Positions 14,633 through 21,110 of a DNA stretch of 23,575 nucleotides are shown here, in pieces; positions within the stretch are counted from its first letter, which is position 1; the number at the start of each line of letters is the position of its first letter. The DNA is from Gammaproteobacteria bacterium. GTDB taxonomy: Bacteria; Pseudomonadota; Gammaproteobacteria; Chromatiales; Chromatiaceae. The stretch is taken from positions 1 to 23,575 of the forward strand of contig JAJRUY010000060.1 in NCBI GenBank assembly GCA_024277555.1, given 5' to 3'. The position numbers and the translations under genes are program-made. The notes below the pieces were generated by a model. It had not been told where the DNA came from. It saw only the letters and a list, made by a program, of their open reading frames with translations, and did not search any database.

Positions 14633-17049
14633 TGAAAGGTTTCCGGATTACCGCATTCTGGCAAGCGTTGATTGCTGCCGTATTGGCTTGGGTGATTTTT
14701 GATAATGCCTTTCCTCCGGTGCTGCCGAAAACTCTGATGATCCAGTACATGATCATCACCATTATCGGCATCCTGTTGTATTTTTCCTTTGATGAAAAAA
14801 AATGGACCGAATTCAAGGCGCCCATACTGTCCACCCTGCGCAATGATGACCGGGCGTTGCTGCGCTGGTTCTTTCTCCTGGCCATTCCCTTGCTGGTGGC
14901 CTATGTGACTTATGGTGCGGTCAAGCCGTCCCTTGAGGCGCCGGTGGAGTTGCGCCAGGTGCATCCTGCGCCCCCCGCTGCGGTCAAGGTGTACAACAAG
15001 ACCTTTGATCTGGCGACGCTGGAAAATCCGGTACGCAACGAGATTCTGGATACCCTGGTGAAGGACAAGGAAGCGGGCTGGATCAAGTATGAGGAATCCG
15101 TGGCTGCGGGCAGGGATGTTTACTACAAGAACTGTTTCTATTGTCATGGTGATCTGCTGTATGGCAAAGGTCACTATGCCCATGGCTTCAATCCCCAGCC
15201 GATCAATTTCCAGGATCCCGGCATTATTCCGCAGCTGCAGGAGGCTTTCCTGTTCTGGCGCATTGTCACTGGTGGGCCGGGGTTGCCAGTGGAAGGCACC
15301 CCCTGGAATTCTGCCATGCCCGTATGGCATGAAATGCTGGAAGAGAATGACGTCTGGAACGTGATTAATTTTATCTTTGATTACAACGGGCAAGTGCCGC
15401 GCATCTGGGATCCAGAAATGTCCAAGGCCGTGACCGGCATGAAAAATGAAGTGCTGGCTCGCCGCAAGAACATCATGGGCAAGGAGCTGTACAAATTCCG
15501 TTGTGAGGTCTGCCATGGTGAAAATGGTGCCGGTGATGGCGTGGCGGCAGAATTCATGTATCCGAAACCCCGGGATTTCAGTCTGGGTCTGTTTAAGTAC
15601 AAGAGCTCTCCTGGTACCCAGTTGCCGCGTGATGAGGATTTGTTTGCTGCTATAAAAACCGGTCTGCCCGGCACCGCCATGCCTGGCTGGGGCCTCAAGG
15701 GACGTGCCTTGCTTACCGATGAGCAGATTCGCAGTCTGATCCCGGTGATCAAGGGCTTTGATATCACCATGGCCTGGCCGCCGGAAGATGCAGATGAGGA
15801 AGCCTTCGATGACGATGGTTTCTACACCAAAACTGATTTTCAGGTAATTACCGAGGTTGAGCCGATAACCGGCCAGATCGCCTATTCCGAAGAATCGGTG
15901 GAAAAAGGCAAGGTGGCATTCCGTAAATCCTGTTCCGAATGTCATGGCGATGATGGCCGCGGCAACATCAAGTCCGGAAAGAAACTGGAAGACGACTGGG
16001 GCAATCGCATCTGGCCCCGGGATCTGACCAAACCCTGGACCTGGCGCGCCACCCAATCACTGACTGCCACTGACAAGGAGCGGGATGAGACCATCAAGGC
16101 GATCTATTCCCGCATGTCCATAGGCATTCCGGGTACGCCCATGCCCGCGCATCGCGCCTTGGAAGAAGGCAACGAAGATCCGGTGAGCCTGGAAAACCGC
16201 TGGCATATCGCCAACTTTGTGTACAGCCTGCGCGAAACTACGGTGCAACCCGAAGATGGCCCGGTGGTCAGCAGCAAGAAGCTGGAAGCCGAGCTGCCGG
16301 CATCTGTGGATGATGAGCGCTGGCTGGAGGCGCCGGCGGTAACCCTGCACCTGGTTCCCAATGTGATCAAAGAAGATCGTTTGTTCACGCCGCTGAACGA
16401 TGCGGTTACCGTGCGGGTTTTGTACAACGAGGAAGAAATTGCCTTCCTGCTGGAGGTGGCTGACCGCACCATGAGCGTGCCGGGAGACAAATACTTCAGC
16501 GAATTGCAGGACGATAACCTGGAAATGCACCCGGATGCCTTCGCCATACAGTTCCCCCATGAAGATGCGTACATGTCCGCGCCCATGGTGAAAAAACCGC
16601 TGTATCGCCATGGCGATGCCAGGAACAAGACCACCATCTGGTACTGGAATGCAGGCAGTGTGGAGCCTAAGCGCGAACCCGCAGTCATGTTGCTGGATGG
16701 CTCCGGCCCCGACAACAAACTCAAGCCCCGGGAGCAGGACACCAGTCTTAGTGCTGCCGGTGAGTGGCAGGAAGGCCGCTGGCGGGTGCTGATGAAGCGT
16801 CCCAGATATTCGGCTAATGGTGACGTATTGTTCGATGAGGGGCAGTTTATTCCTGTATCCTTCGCCAACTGGGACGGCAGCAACGGGGAAGCCGGTGCCA
16901 AACATACCCTGACCACCTGGTACTGGCTGATACTGCCGCCGGAAACAAATGCGCTGAAGACCTACGGTGTACCGGCAGGCATTGGTTTTCTGGTGTTTCT
17001 TGCCGGATTGCTGCTGGTGCGATCACAGCGCAAACAGCGGGTTTCCTGA
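14632..17049 (+). CDS. Triheme cytochrome c fused to an ethylbenzene-dehydrogenase-type haem b domain
   Basis: The 805-residue protein has two to three N-terminal membrane helices (about 8-23, 36-52, 80-94), then three c-haem sites: CFYCH at 168, CEVCH at 291 and CSECH at 434, each in a class I domain with candidate distal methionines (NSAMPVWH, GTAMPGWG, GTPMPAHR). Residues about 560-770 resemble the haem-b-binding gamma subunit of DMSO-reductase-family enzymes (EB_dh): WLEAPAVTLHLVP, DAVTVRVLYNEEEIAFLLE, DAFAIQFP, then WRVLMKRPR and FIPVSFANWDG. A last helix (about 778-796, GIGFLVFLAGLLLV) and an RSQRKQR tail end it, so the haem domains face the periplasm with both ends anchored. Predicted content is three haem c and one haem b. 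It probably links a donor to the dihaem cytochrome and bd-like subunit. Confidence 0.88.
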   Translation: MKGFRITAFWQALIAAVLAWVIFDNAFPPVLPKTLMIQYMIITIIGILLYFSFDEKKWTEFKAPILSTLRNDDRALLRWFFLLAIPLLVAYVTYGAVKPSLEAPVELRQVHPAPPAAVKVYNKTFDLATLENPVRNEILDTLVKDKEAGWIKYEESVAAGRDVYYKNCFYCHGDLLYGKGHYAHGFNPQPINFQDPGIIPQLQEAFLFWRIVTGGPGLPVEGTPWNSAMPVWHEMLEENDVWNVINFIFDYNGQVPRIWDPEMSKAVTGMKNEVLARRKNIMGKELYKFRCEVCHGENGAGDGVAAEFMYPKPRDFSLGLFKYKSSPGTQLPRDEDLFAAIKTGLPGTAMPGWGLKGRALLTDEQIRSLIPVIKGFDITMAWPPEDADEEAFDDDGFYTKTDFQVITEVEPITGQIAYSEESVEKGKVAFRKSCSECHGDDGRGNIKSGKKLEDDWGNRIWPRDLTKPWTWRATQSLTATDKERDETIKAIYSRMSIGIPGTPMPAHRALEEGNEDPVSLENRWHIANFVYSLRETTVQPEDGPVVSSKKLEAELPASVDDERWLEAPAVTLHLVPNVIKEDRLFTPLNDAVTVRVLYNEEEIAFLLEVADRTMSVPGDKYFSELQDDNLEMHPDAFAIQFPHEDAYMSAPMVKKPLYRHGDARNKTTIWYWNAGSVEPKREPAVMLLDGSGPDNKLKPREQDTSLSAAGEWQEGRWRVLMKRPRYSANGDVLFDEGQFIPVSFANWDGSNGEAGAKHTLTTWYWLILPPETNALKTYGVPAGIGFLVFLAGLLLVRSQRKQRVS

Positions 17050-17081
17050 ATACTGATACGCAGGCTTGCATCGGGAGAGAT

Positions 17082-17678
17082 ATGAATTACAAAATTGCAT
17101 GGCTGGTTTTCTGGCTGCTGTGGATGCCTTTGTTGCTGGCTGACGGCCAGCCTGAAGGGAATACTGAACTGCCGGGAATCACCGAGGCGCCCCCTGGGGG
17201 CGACTTTACCCTGCACAGCAGCAAAGGCCCCTTTGTGCTGAAGGACTATCGGGGCAAGGCGGTATTGCTGTACTTTGGCTACACCCAATGTCCGGATGTG
17301 TGCCCGACTTCTCTGTCCTATCTGACCCAGGCGTTCCATGAACTCAATGATGAAGAGCTGAAAAAGGTGGTTGGCGTTTTTGTCAGTGTCGATCCCAAAC
17401 GAGACAGCTTTGAGTTGCTGGATGAATATGTAGCGTACTTTCATCCCAATTTTATCGGCGTAACCGGCAGTGAAAAGGAGCTTGCCGAAGCAGCTGCGCT
17501 GTATGGGGCCCAGTATTACGAGGTGGAACTGGAAGGCTCGGCCTTTGGTTATGCGGTCAATCATTCTGCCGCCACCTACCTGATTGCGCCTAACGGGGAA
17601 TTGCGTTTTATTTTCCCGCACGATACCTCGTCAGAGGTGATCAGCGAGGCCATTCGTTATGTGCTGGATGGAAACTAA
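17082..17678 (+). CDS. SCO1/SenC-type copper chaperone
   Basis: The 198-residue protein has an N-terminal hydrophobic signal or anchor (IAWLVFWLLWMPLLLA, about 5-20) and a thioredoxin fold with the SCO signature: FGYTQCPDVCPTSL (Cys70, Cys74) and the conserved histidine H161 in YAVNHSAATYLI. SCO proteins deliver copper to the CuA (sometimes CuB) site of oxidases or reduce cysteines during assembly. The gene begins 32 bp after the triheme gene behind GGGAGAG. No haem-copper oxidase is in the window, so its presence suggests that the bd-like subunit, the cupredoxin-like protein or another partner binds copper (inference). Confidence 0.9.
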   Translation: MNYKIAWLVFWLLWMPLLLADGQPEGNTELPGITEAPPGGDFTLHSSKGPFVLKDYRGKAVLLYFGYTQCPDVCPTSLSYLTQAFHELNDEELKKVVGVFVSVDPKRDSFELLDEYVAYFHPNFIGVTGSEKELAEAAALYGAQYYEVELEGSAFGYAVNHSAATYLIAPNGELRFIFPHDTSSEVISEAIRYVLDGN

Positions 17679-17813
17679 GCGGATACCTGTAAAGCCCCAA
17701 TAGCCGGTGTATTTGCCGCCTGCTAGCCTGCTTGTTTCACCGGAATCCAGATTTTTCCCGAAGAGATTTTCGTTCAGATTGTTCGAGCGGACAAAAGTCG
17801 ATGTTATTCATCT

Positions 17814-17861
17814 CTCGACAACTGCTCCTGCGTTGTTCTCGACAACTGCTCCTGCGTTGTT
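17814..17861. repeat. Two-copy 24-bp tandem direct repeat
   Basis: Two identical 24-bp units (17814-17837 and 17838-17861, each beginning CTCGACAACTG) stand back to back, with two bases of a third. Each unit contains the inverted pair ACAAC/GTTGT around TGCTCCTGC, so each could form a small hairpin. Function unknown; slippage duplication is the simplest origin. Confidence 0.8.
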
Positions 17862-17958
17862 CTACCTTCGCCCATCCATGGACTCGTACCTCCTCCATCC
17901 CGTATGCATCCGGATAATTGCTTTCCCTGAATAAATCAGTGCCCTGCCTTACGAAGAT

Positions 17959-17974
17959 AGAACAATTTATTCAA
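17959..17974. promoter_or_regulatory. Candidate third copy of the GAA-N7-TTC enhancer element
   Basis: AGAACAATTTATTCAA shares 11 of 16 positions with the perfect palindrome at 11236-11254, including GAAC and TTCAA at the same spacing. It lies about 120 bp upstream of the start site predicted from the weak sigma-54-like site at 18060, a distance like that seen in the divergent region. Confidence 0.35.
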
Positions 17975-17992
17975 TACAAATTCTGTGGGTTT

Positions 17993-18006
17993 TTGATCTG
18001 GGTCAA
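17993..18006. promoter_or_regulatory. FNR/ANR/DNR-type binding site
   Basis: TTGATCTGGGTCAA fits the FNR/ANR/DNR consensus TTGAT-N4-ATCAA at 9 of 10 positions and equals the common TTGAT-N4-GTCAA variant. It is about 170 bp upstream of the first Idr-like gene. Control by low oxygen or nitrogen oxides would suit an anaerobic respiratory operon. Confidence 0.6.
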
Positions 18007-18059
18007 CAAGGTTTACCTAAAGCATGGTTTTGACAGGCTTTGATGGAACTTTTCAGAAT

Positions 18060-18075
18060 TGGTCTGTTTTGTGCA
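18060..18075 (+). promoter_or_regulatory. Weak sigma-54-like promoter candidate
   Basis: TGGTCTGTTTTGTGCA has exact GG-N10-GC spacing and the TGCA of the -12 block but a poor -24 block. An alternative sigma-70 reading is TTGACA at 18030-18035 with CAGAAT at 18054-18059 (18-bp spacer). Neither is decisive. Confidence 0.3.
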
Positions 18076-18171
18076 TGGTAGTGGGCAGGCTGTTGGCTGT
18101 GTGGGTGATTTTGGTTGTTGAACCAAGCCCCTCAATGCCGGCAAATTAATAATAGACCTGGAGGAAATCCA

Positions 18172-19278
18172 ATGGTTGTAAGAGTCTCAACGGGGCGCGC
18201 CTTGCTGGCCGCCACACTGGGGGTCGGATTGGCAGTGACGGCGCAAGCTGCAAGCTATCCGGATATCGGACCCTTACCACAGTTAAAAATCGACAAGGCG
18301 AAAGCCGAGCTGGGCAAGCGCCTGTTCTTTGATGTGCGCTTGTCGGGTGATGCCGCCATCTCCTGTGCTGATTGCCATGTGCCAGAAAAGGCCTATGCCA
18401 GCAAGGAGGCGCTGTCTCCCGGTTATCCTGGAAACGGGCATTTCCGTAATGCCTCTTCCCTGGTGAATACGGCCCACAAAAATATCTGGAACTGGGATGG
18501 CCGAATCGGCACCAACCTGAATGACATGACCCGTGAGATGATCACGGAAGACTACATCATGAACATGGACATGCGTATCATGCAGGAGCGCCTCAAGCAG
18601 GATCCCCTGTACGTCAAGATGTTCAAGGATGCCGGTTACGGCGAGCCTTCCAACGGTTCCGTGCGCAAGGCGATTCCGGAATTTCTGAAAACCCTTACTT
18701 CCACGGGTTCCCCATTTGACACCGGCACCATGTCAGCTTCTGCGAAACGCGGCATGAAGTTGTTCAAGGGCAAGGCAGGTTGTATTCAGTGCCATAATGG
18801 TCCATTGCTTACTGACCTGAAACCGCATAACACGGGTGTTCCAGAGAATTTCGATGTGTTCCTGGATCCGATGAATCATCAGGCGTTTATGGCCTTCGCC
18901 ATGTTCCAGGGCATACCCAACTACAGAAACATGAAGCGTGATCCGGGGTACTTCAATGTAACCCTGGAAAAGAAGGATATGGGCAAGTTTATTACCCCGT
19001 CCCTGCGTGAACTCAAGTACAGCGCTCCGTATATGCACAATGGCATGATCAAGACGCTGCCCGATGTGGTCGAGTTCTATAACAATGGTGGAGGGAAGGA
19101 CAGCAACAAGAGCAAGAAACTCAAGCCTCTTGGCCTGAGCGCCAGTCAAAAGAAAGATCTGGTGGCGTTTCTCGAGTCTCTTTCCGGAAAGCCGCTGACC
19201 GGTTCCAAATATGTATGGGATCAGCCCTATCCGGGTGAGTATCCCGTAATCGAAAACTGGACGCAGGTCCGTAACTAA
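18172..19278 (+). CDS. Dihaem cytochrome c peroxidase/MauG-like protein, IdrP-type
   Basis: The start is the ATG at 18172 behind GGAGG; 368 residues with a cleavable signal peptide (VSTGRALLAATLGVGLAVTA, cleavage after AQA). Two haem sites are visible: CADCH at 65-69 and CIQCH at 204-208, the usual CCP/MauG arrangement, plus the conserved SAPYMHNGMIKTLPDVVEFY segment. Bacterial CCPs reduce hydrogen peroxide with electrons from small cytochromes; MauG-like members do other oxidations. In the dissimilatory iodate reductase system two such proteins (IdrP1, IdrP2) are thought to remove peroxide formed during iodate reduction. Which of the two this is cannot be assigned from sequence alone. First gene of a four-gene series; 14 bp precede the next gene. 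Confidence 0.82.
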   Translation: MVVRVSTGRALLAATLGVGLAVTAQAASYPDIGPLPQLKIDKAKAELGKRLFFDVRLSGDAAISCADCHVPEKAYASKEALSPGYPGNGHFRNASSLVNTAHKNIWNWDGRIGTNLNDMTREMITEDYIMNMDMRIMQERLKQDPLYVKMFKDAGYGEPSNGSVRKAIPEFLKTLTSTGSPFDTGTMSASAKRGMKLFKGKAGCIQCHNGPLLTDLKPHNTGVPENFDVFLDPMNHQAFMAFAMFQGIPNYRNMKRDPGYFNVTLEKKDMGKFITPSLRELKYSAPYMHNGMIKTLPDVVEFYNNGGGKDSNKSKKLKPLGLSASQKKDLVAFLESLSGKPLTGSKYVWDQPYPGEYPVIENWTQVRN

Positions 19279-19292
19279 TCGAGGAGAATGTC

Positions 19293-20522
19293 ATGAGTAT
19301 AAAGAAAATCGCTCCTAGCCTCGTTGCGGCCGCCGTTGCGACTGTGGTATTGACAGCCTGTCAGGCGCAGGAGACCAAAATGGGAAGTGCCGCAGCCGGA
19401 AAATCCATGGCTGCCAAAACCGCACAATCTGGCCCGCCGCCGCTGGCGCCTTTGGGTCCACCGCCGATTCCGCCGGACAACAAGCAGACGCCCGCCAAGA
19501 TTGAACTGGGCAAGATCCTGTTCTTTGACCCCCGTCTTGGTGGTGATGCATCTACAGGTTGTTCCACCTGCCATGAGCCTGATCAGGGCTGGGCCTGGGC
19601 GGAAGATTTCTCCCGTGGTTATCCTGGTACGGTGCACTGGCGCAACAGCCAGACCATCATCAACAGCGCCTATTATAGTCGCCTGTTTTGGGCAGGTTCC
19701 GTACCATCCCTGGAAAAGCAGGCAAAATCTGCAGCCAAGGGCGGTGTGGCAGGCAACGGTGAAGATGACATCATGGAGTCACGCCTGGCGCTGATTCCCG
19801 GATACCGCAAGCGTTTCAAGGATGTGTTTGGCTCTGAGTGGCCACTGATTGGGGATGCCTGGAGAGCTATTTCCGCATTTGAGCGCACCCTGGTGCAGCG
19901 TGATACCCCGCTGGACAAATATTTGCTGGGCGACAAGAGCGCCCTGACTGAACAACAGGTGAAGGGCATGGCGTTGTTCAATGGCAAGGCTGGCTGCATC
20001 CAGTGCCATAACGGTGAAATGGCTACGGATCAGGACTATTACAATATAGGTGTCCCACCCAACAAGCGTTGGGAAGAAGATGGTCTGGCCCAGGTAACTT
20101 TCCGTTTCGAGCTCTATGCCAAGGGCATGACCGAGGAAGGATATCGAACCACCAAGGCTGATCCCGGGTTCTATTTCCGTGGCAAGAACAAGTGGGACAA
20201 GGGCAAGTTCCGTACCCCTTCGTTGCGCTATACCACATACACCGCACCCTACATGCATAACGGGGTCTTCTACACCATGGAAGAAGTGGTGGATTTCTAC
20301 AACCGCGGCGGCTTTGATGAAGAGGGCCGTACCACCGGTTATCCCGAGAACAAGTCCAAACTGATCAAACCTCTTGGTTTGACGGATGAGGAAAAAGAGG
20401 ATCTGCTGGCATTCCTGGAAGCTTTCTCCGGTGAAGAGATCATGATGGAGAAGCCGGCGATGCCGGAGTATGCACCTCTGTTCACCAAGGCTGAACTGGA
20501 AGCTGCACAGGAGGCAAAATAA
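19293..20522 (+). CDS. Lipoprotein dihaem cytochrome c peroxidase/MauG-like protein, IdrP-type
   Basis: The 409-residue protein follows GAGGAG. Its N-terminus has a lipobox, VVLTAC with Cys23, so the mature protein is probably lipid-anchored. A Pro/Ala-rich tether of about 40 residues (SGPPPLAPLGPPPIPPDN) leads to the catalytic part. Haem sites are CSTCH at 90-94 and CIQCH at 235-239; the TAPYMHNGVFYTMEEVVDFY motif is present. It is a paralogue of the preceding protein, with extra sequence between the haem sites. Its stop overlaps the Rieske start as TAATG, so production is coupled. Likely periplasmic peroxide removal or electron delivery for the molybdoenzyme (from family and context). Confidence 0.82.
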   Translation: MSIKKIAPSLVAAAVATVVLTACQAQETKMGSAAAGKSMAAKTAQSGPPPLAPLGPPPIPPDNKQTPAKIELGKILFFDPRLGGDASTGCSTCHEPDQGWAWAEDFSRGYPGTVHWRNSQTIINSAYYSRLFWAGSVPSLEKQAKSAAKGGVAGNGEDDIMESRLALIPGYRKRFKDVFGSEWPLIGDAWRAISAFERTLVQRDTPLDKYLLGDKSALTEQQVKGMALFNGKAGCIQCHNGEMATDQDYYNIGVPPNKRWEEDGLAQVTFRFELYAKGMTEEGYRTTKADPGFYFRGKNKWDKGKFRTPSLRYTTYTAPYMHNGVFYTMEEVVDFYNRGGFDEEGRTTGYPENKSKLIKPLGLTDEEKEDLLAFLEAFSGEEIMMEKPAMPEYAPLFTKAELEAAQEAK

Positions 20523-21097
20523 TGAGCGATGTAAACAAAAAAGACGAAACGGCGGCTGATCATGGCCGGTGCATGCTGAATCGCCGCCAGTTCCTGATGT
20601 ATTCAGGCACGGCTGCGGTTGCTGCCAGCACCATATCTATCAGCCTGTTCCCTGGCGAAGCCCAGGCCAAGGCACGGGTTGTAACCTATCCGCGCAAGAA
20701 AGTGGCCCAATTAAGCCAGCTCAAAGACAACCAGCCCCTGGATTTCAACTATCCGGATGATGGCCCCAACTCCCAGTGCTTTGTTGTAAATATGGGGGGA
20801 GCCAAGGCTGGCGGTGGTGTCGGTTCCCGGCGTGATGTAGTGGCTTTCAGCTACCTTTGCACGCATCAGGGCGGCCCCATGAATGGCAAATATCAGGCTG
20901 TAGGCGAGCACCGTGTACTGGGGCAGTGCCCCTTGCATCTGTCCACCTATGACCTGACCCGCCACGGTATTATAGTGTCCGGACAGGCTTACCAGAGTAT
21001 TCCTCAGGTGTTGCTGGAAGTCGATGGTGATGATGTATACGCCGTTGGTATTATGGGGCTGTTGTTTGGCCGTAACCAAAACCTGATGGATGCCTAG
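20522..21097 (+). CDS. idrB: Tat-exported Rieske iron-sulfur subunit, AioB/IdrB family
   Basis: The 191-residue protein has a twin-arginine signal (LNRRQFLMYSG at residues 19-29, then a hydrophobic stretch). Rieske ligands are C113-T-H115 and C136-P-L-H139. The two extra cysteines that form the Rieske disulfide in bc1 and some AioB proteins are absent (G118 and L138 at those places). The C-terminal part (TRHGIIVSGQAYQSIPQVLL, then VYAVGIMGLLFG) closely resembles the small subunit of arsenite oxidase. The subunit passes electrons between the molybdenum subunit and periplasmic cytochromes. A ribosome-binding site AGGAGG lies inside the previous gene. The symbol rests on the adjoining peroxidase genes; AioB is the alternative. 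Confidence 0.8.
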   Translation: MSDVNKKDETAADHGRCMLNRRQFLMYSGTAAVAASTISISLFPGEAQAKARVVTYPRKKVAQLSQLKDNQPLDFNYPDDGPNSQCFVVNMGGAKAGGGVGSRRDVVAFSYLCTHQGGPMNGKYQAVGEHRVLGQCPLHLSTYDLTRHGIIVSGQAYQSIPQVLLEVDGDDVYAVGIMGLLFGRNQNLMDA

Positions 21098-21110
21098 GGA
21101 GGATAAATAG

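Larger units (their letters stand above)
17679..18171. other. Intergenic region upstream of the Idr-like operon, no gene seen
   Basis: These 493 bp show no convincing gene. A possible weak terminator for the upstream operon is the pair CCGGTG (17704-17709) and CACCGG (17738-17743) with a long loop, followed shortly by ATTTTT. The rest carries a tandem duplication and several candidate control sites listed separately. The ribosome-binding site GGAGG at 18160-18164 sets the start of the next gene. Confidence 0.7.

Noticed and set aside
14611..16056. A 481-codon open frame on the minus strand opposite the triheme cytochrome gene
   Set aside because: The plus strand has three CxxCH motifs and operon coupling; the antisense frame shows no domain and no plausible ribosome-binding context.
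17814..17861. CRISPR-like repeat
   Set aside because: The two units are directly adjacent with no spacer and no cas genes are present.
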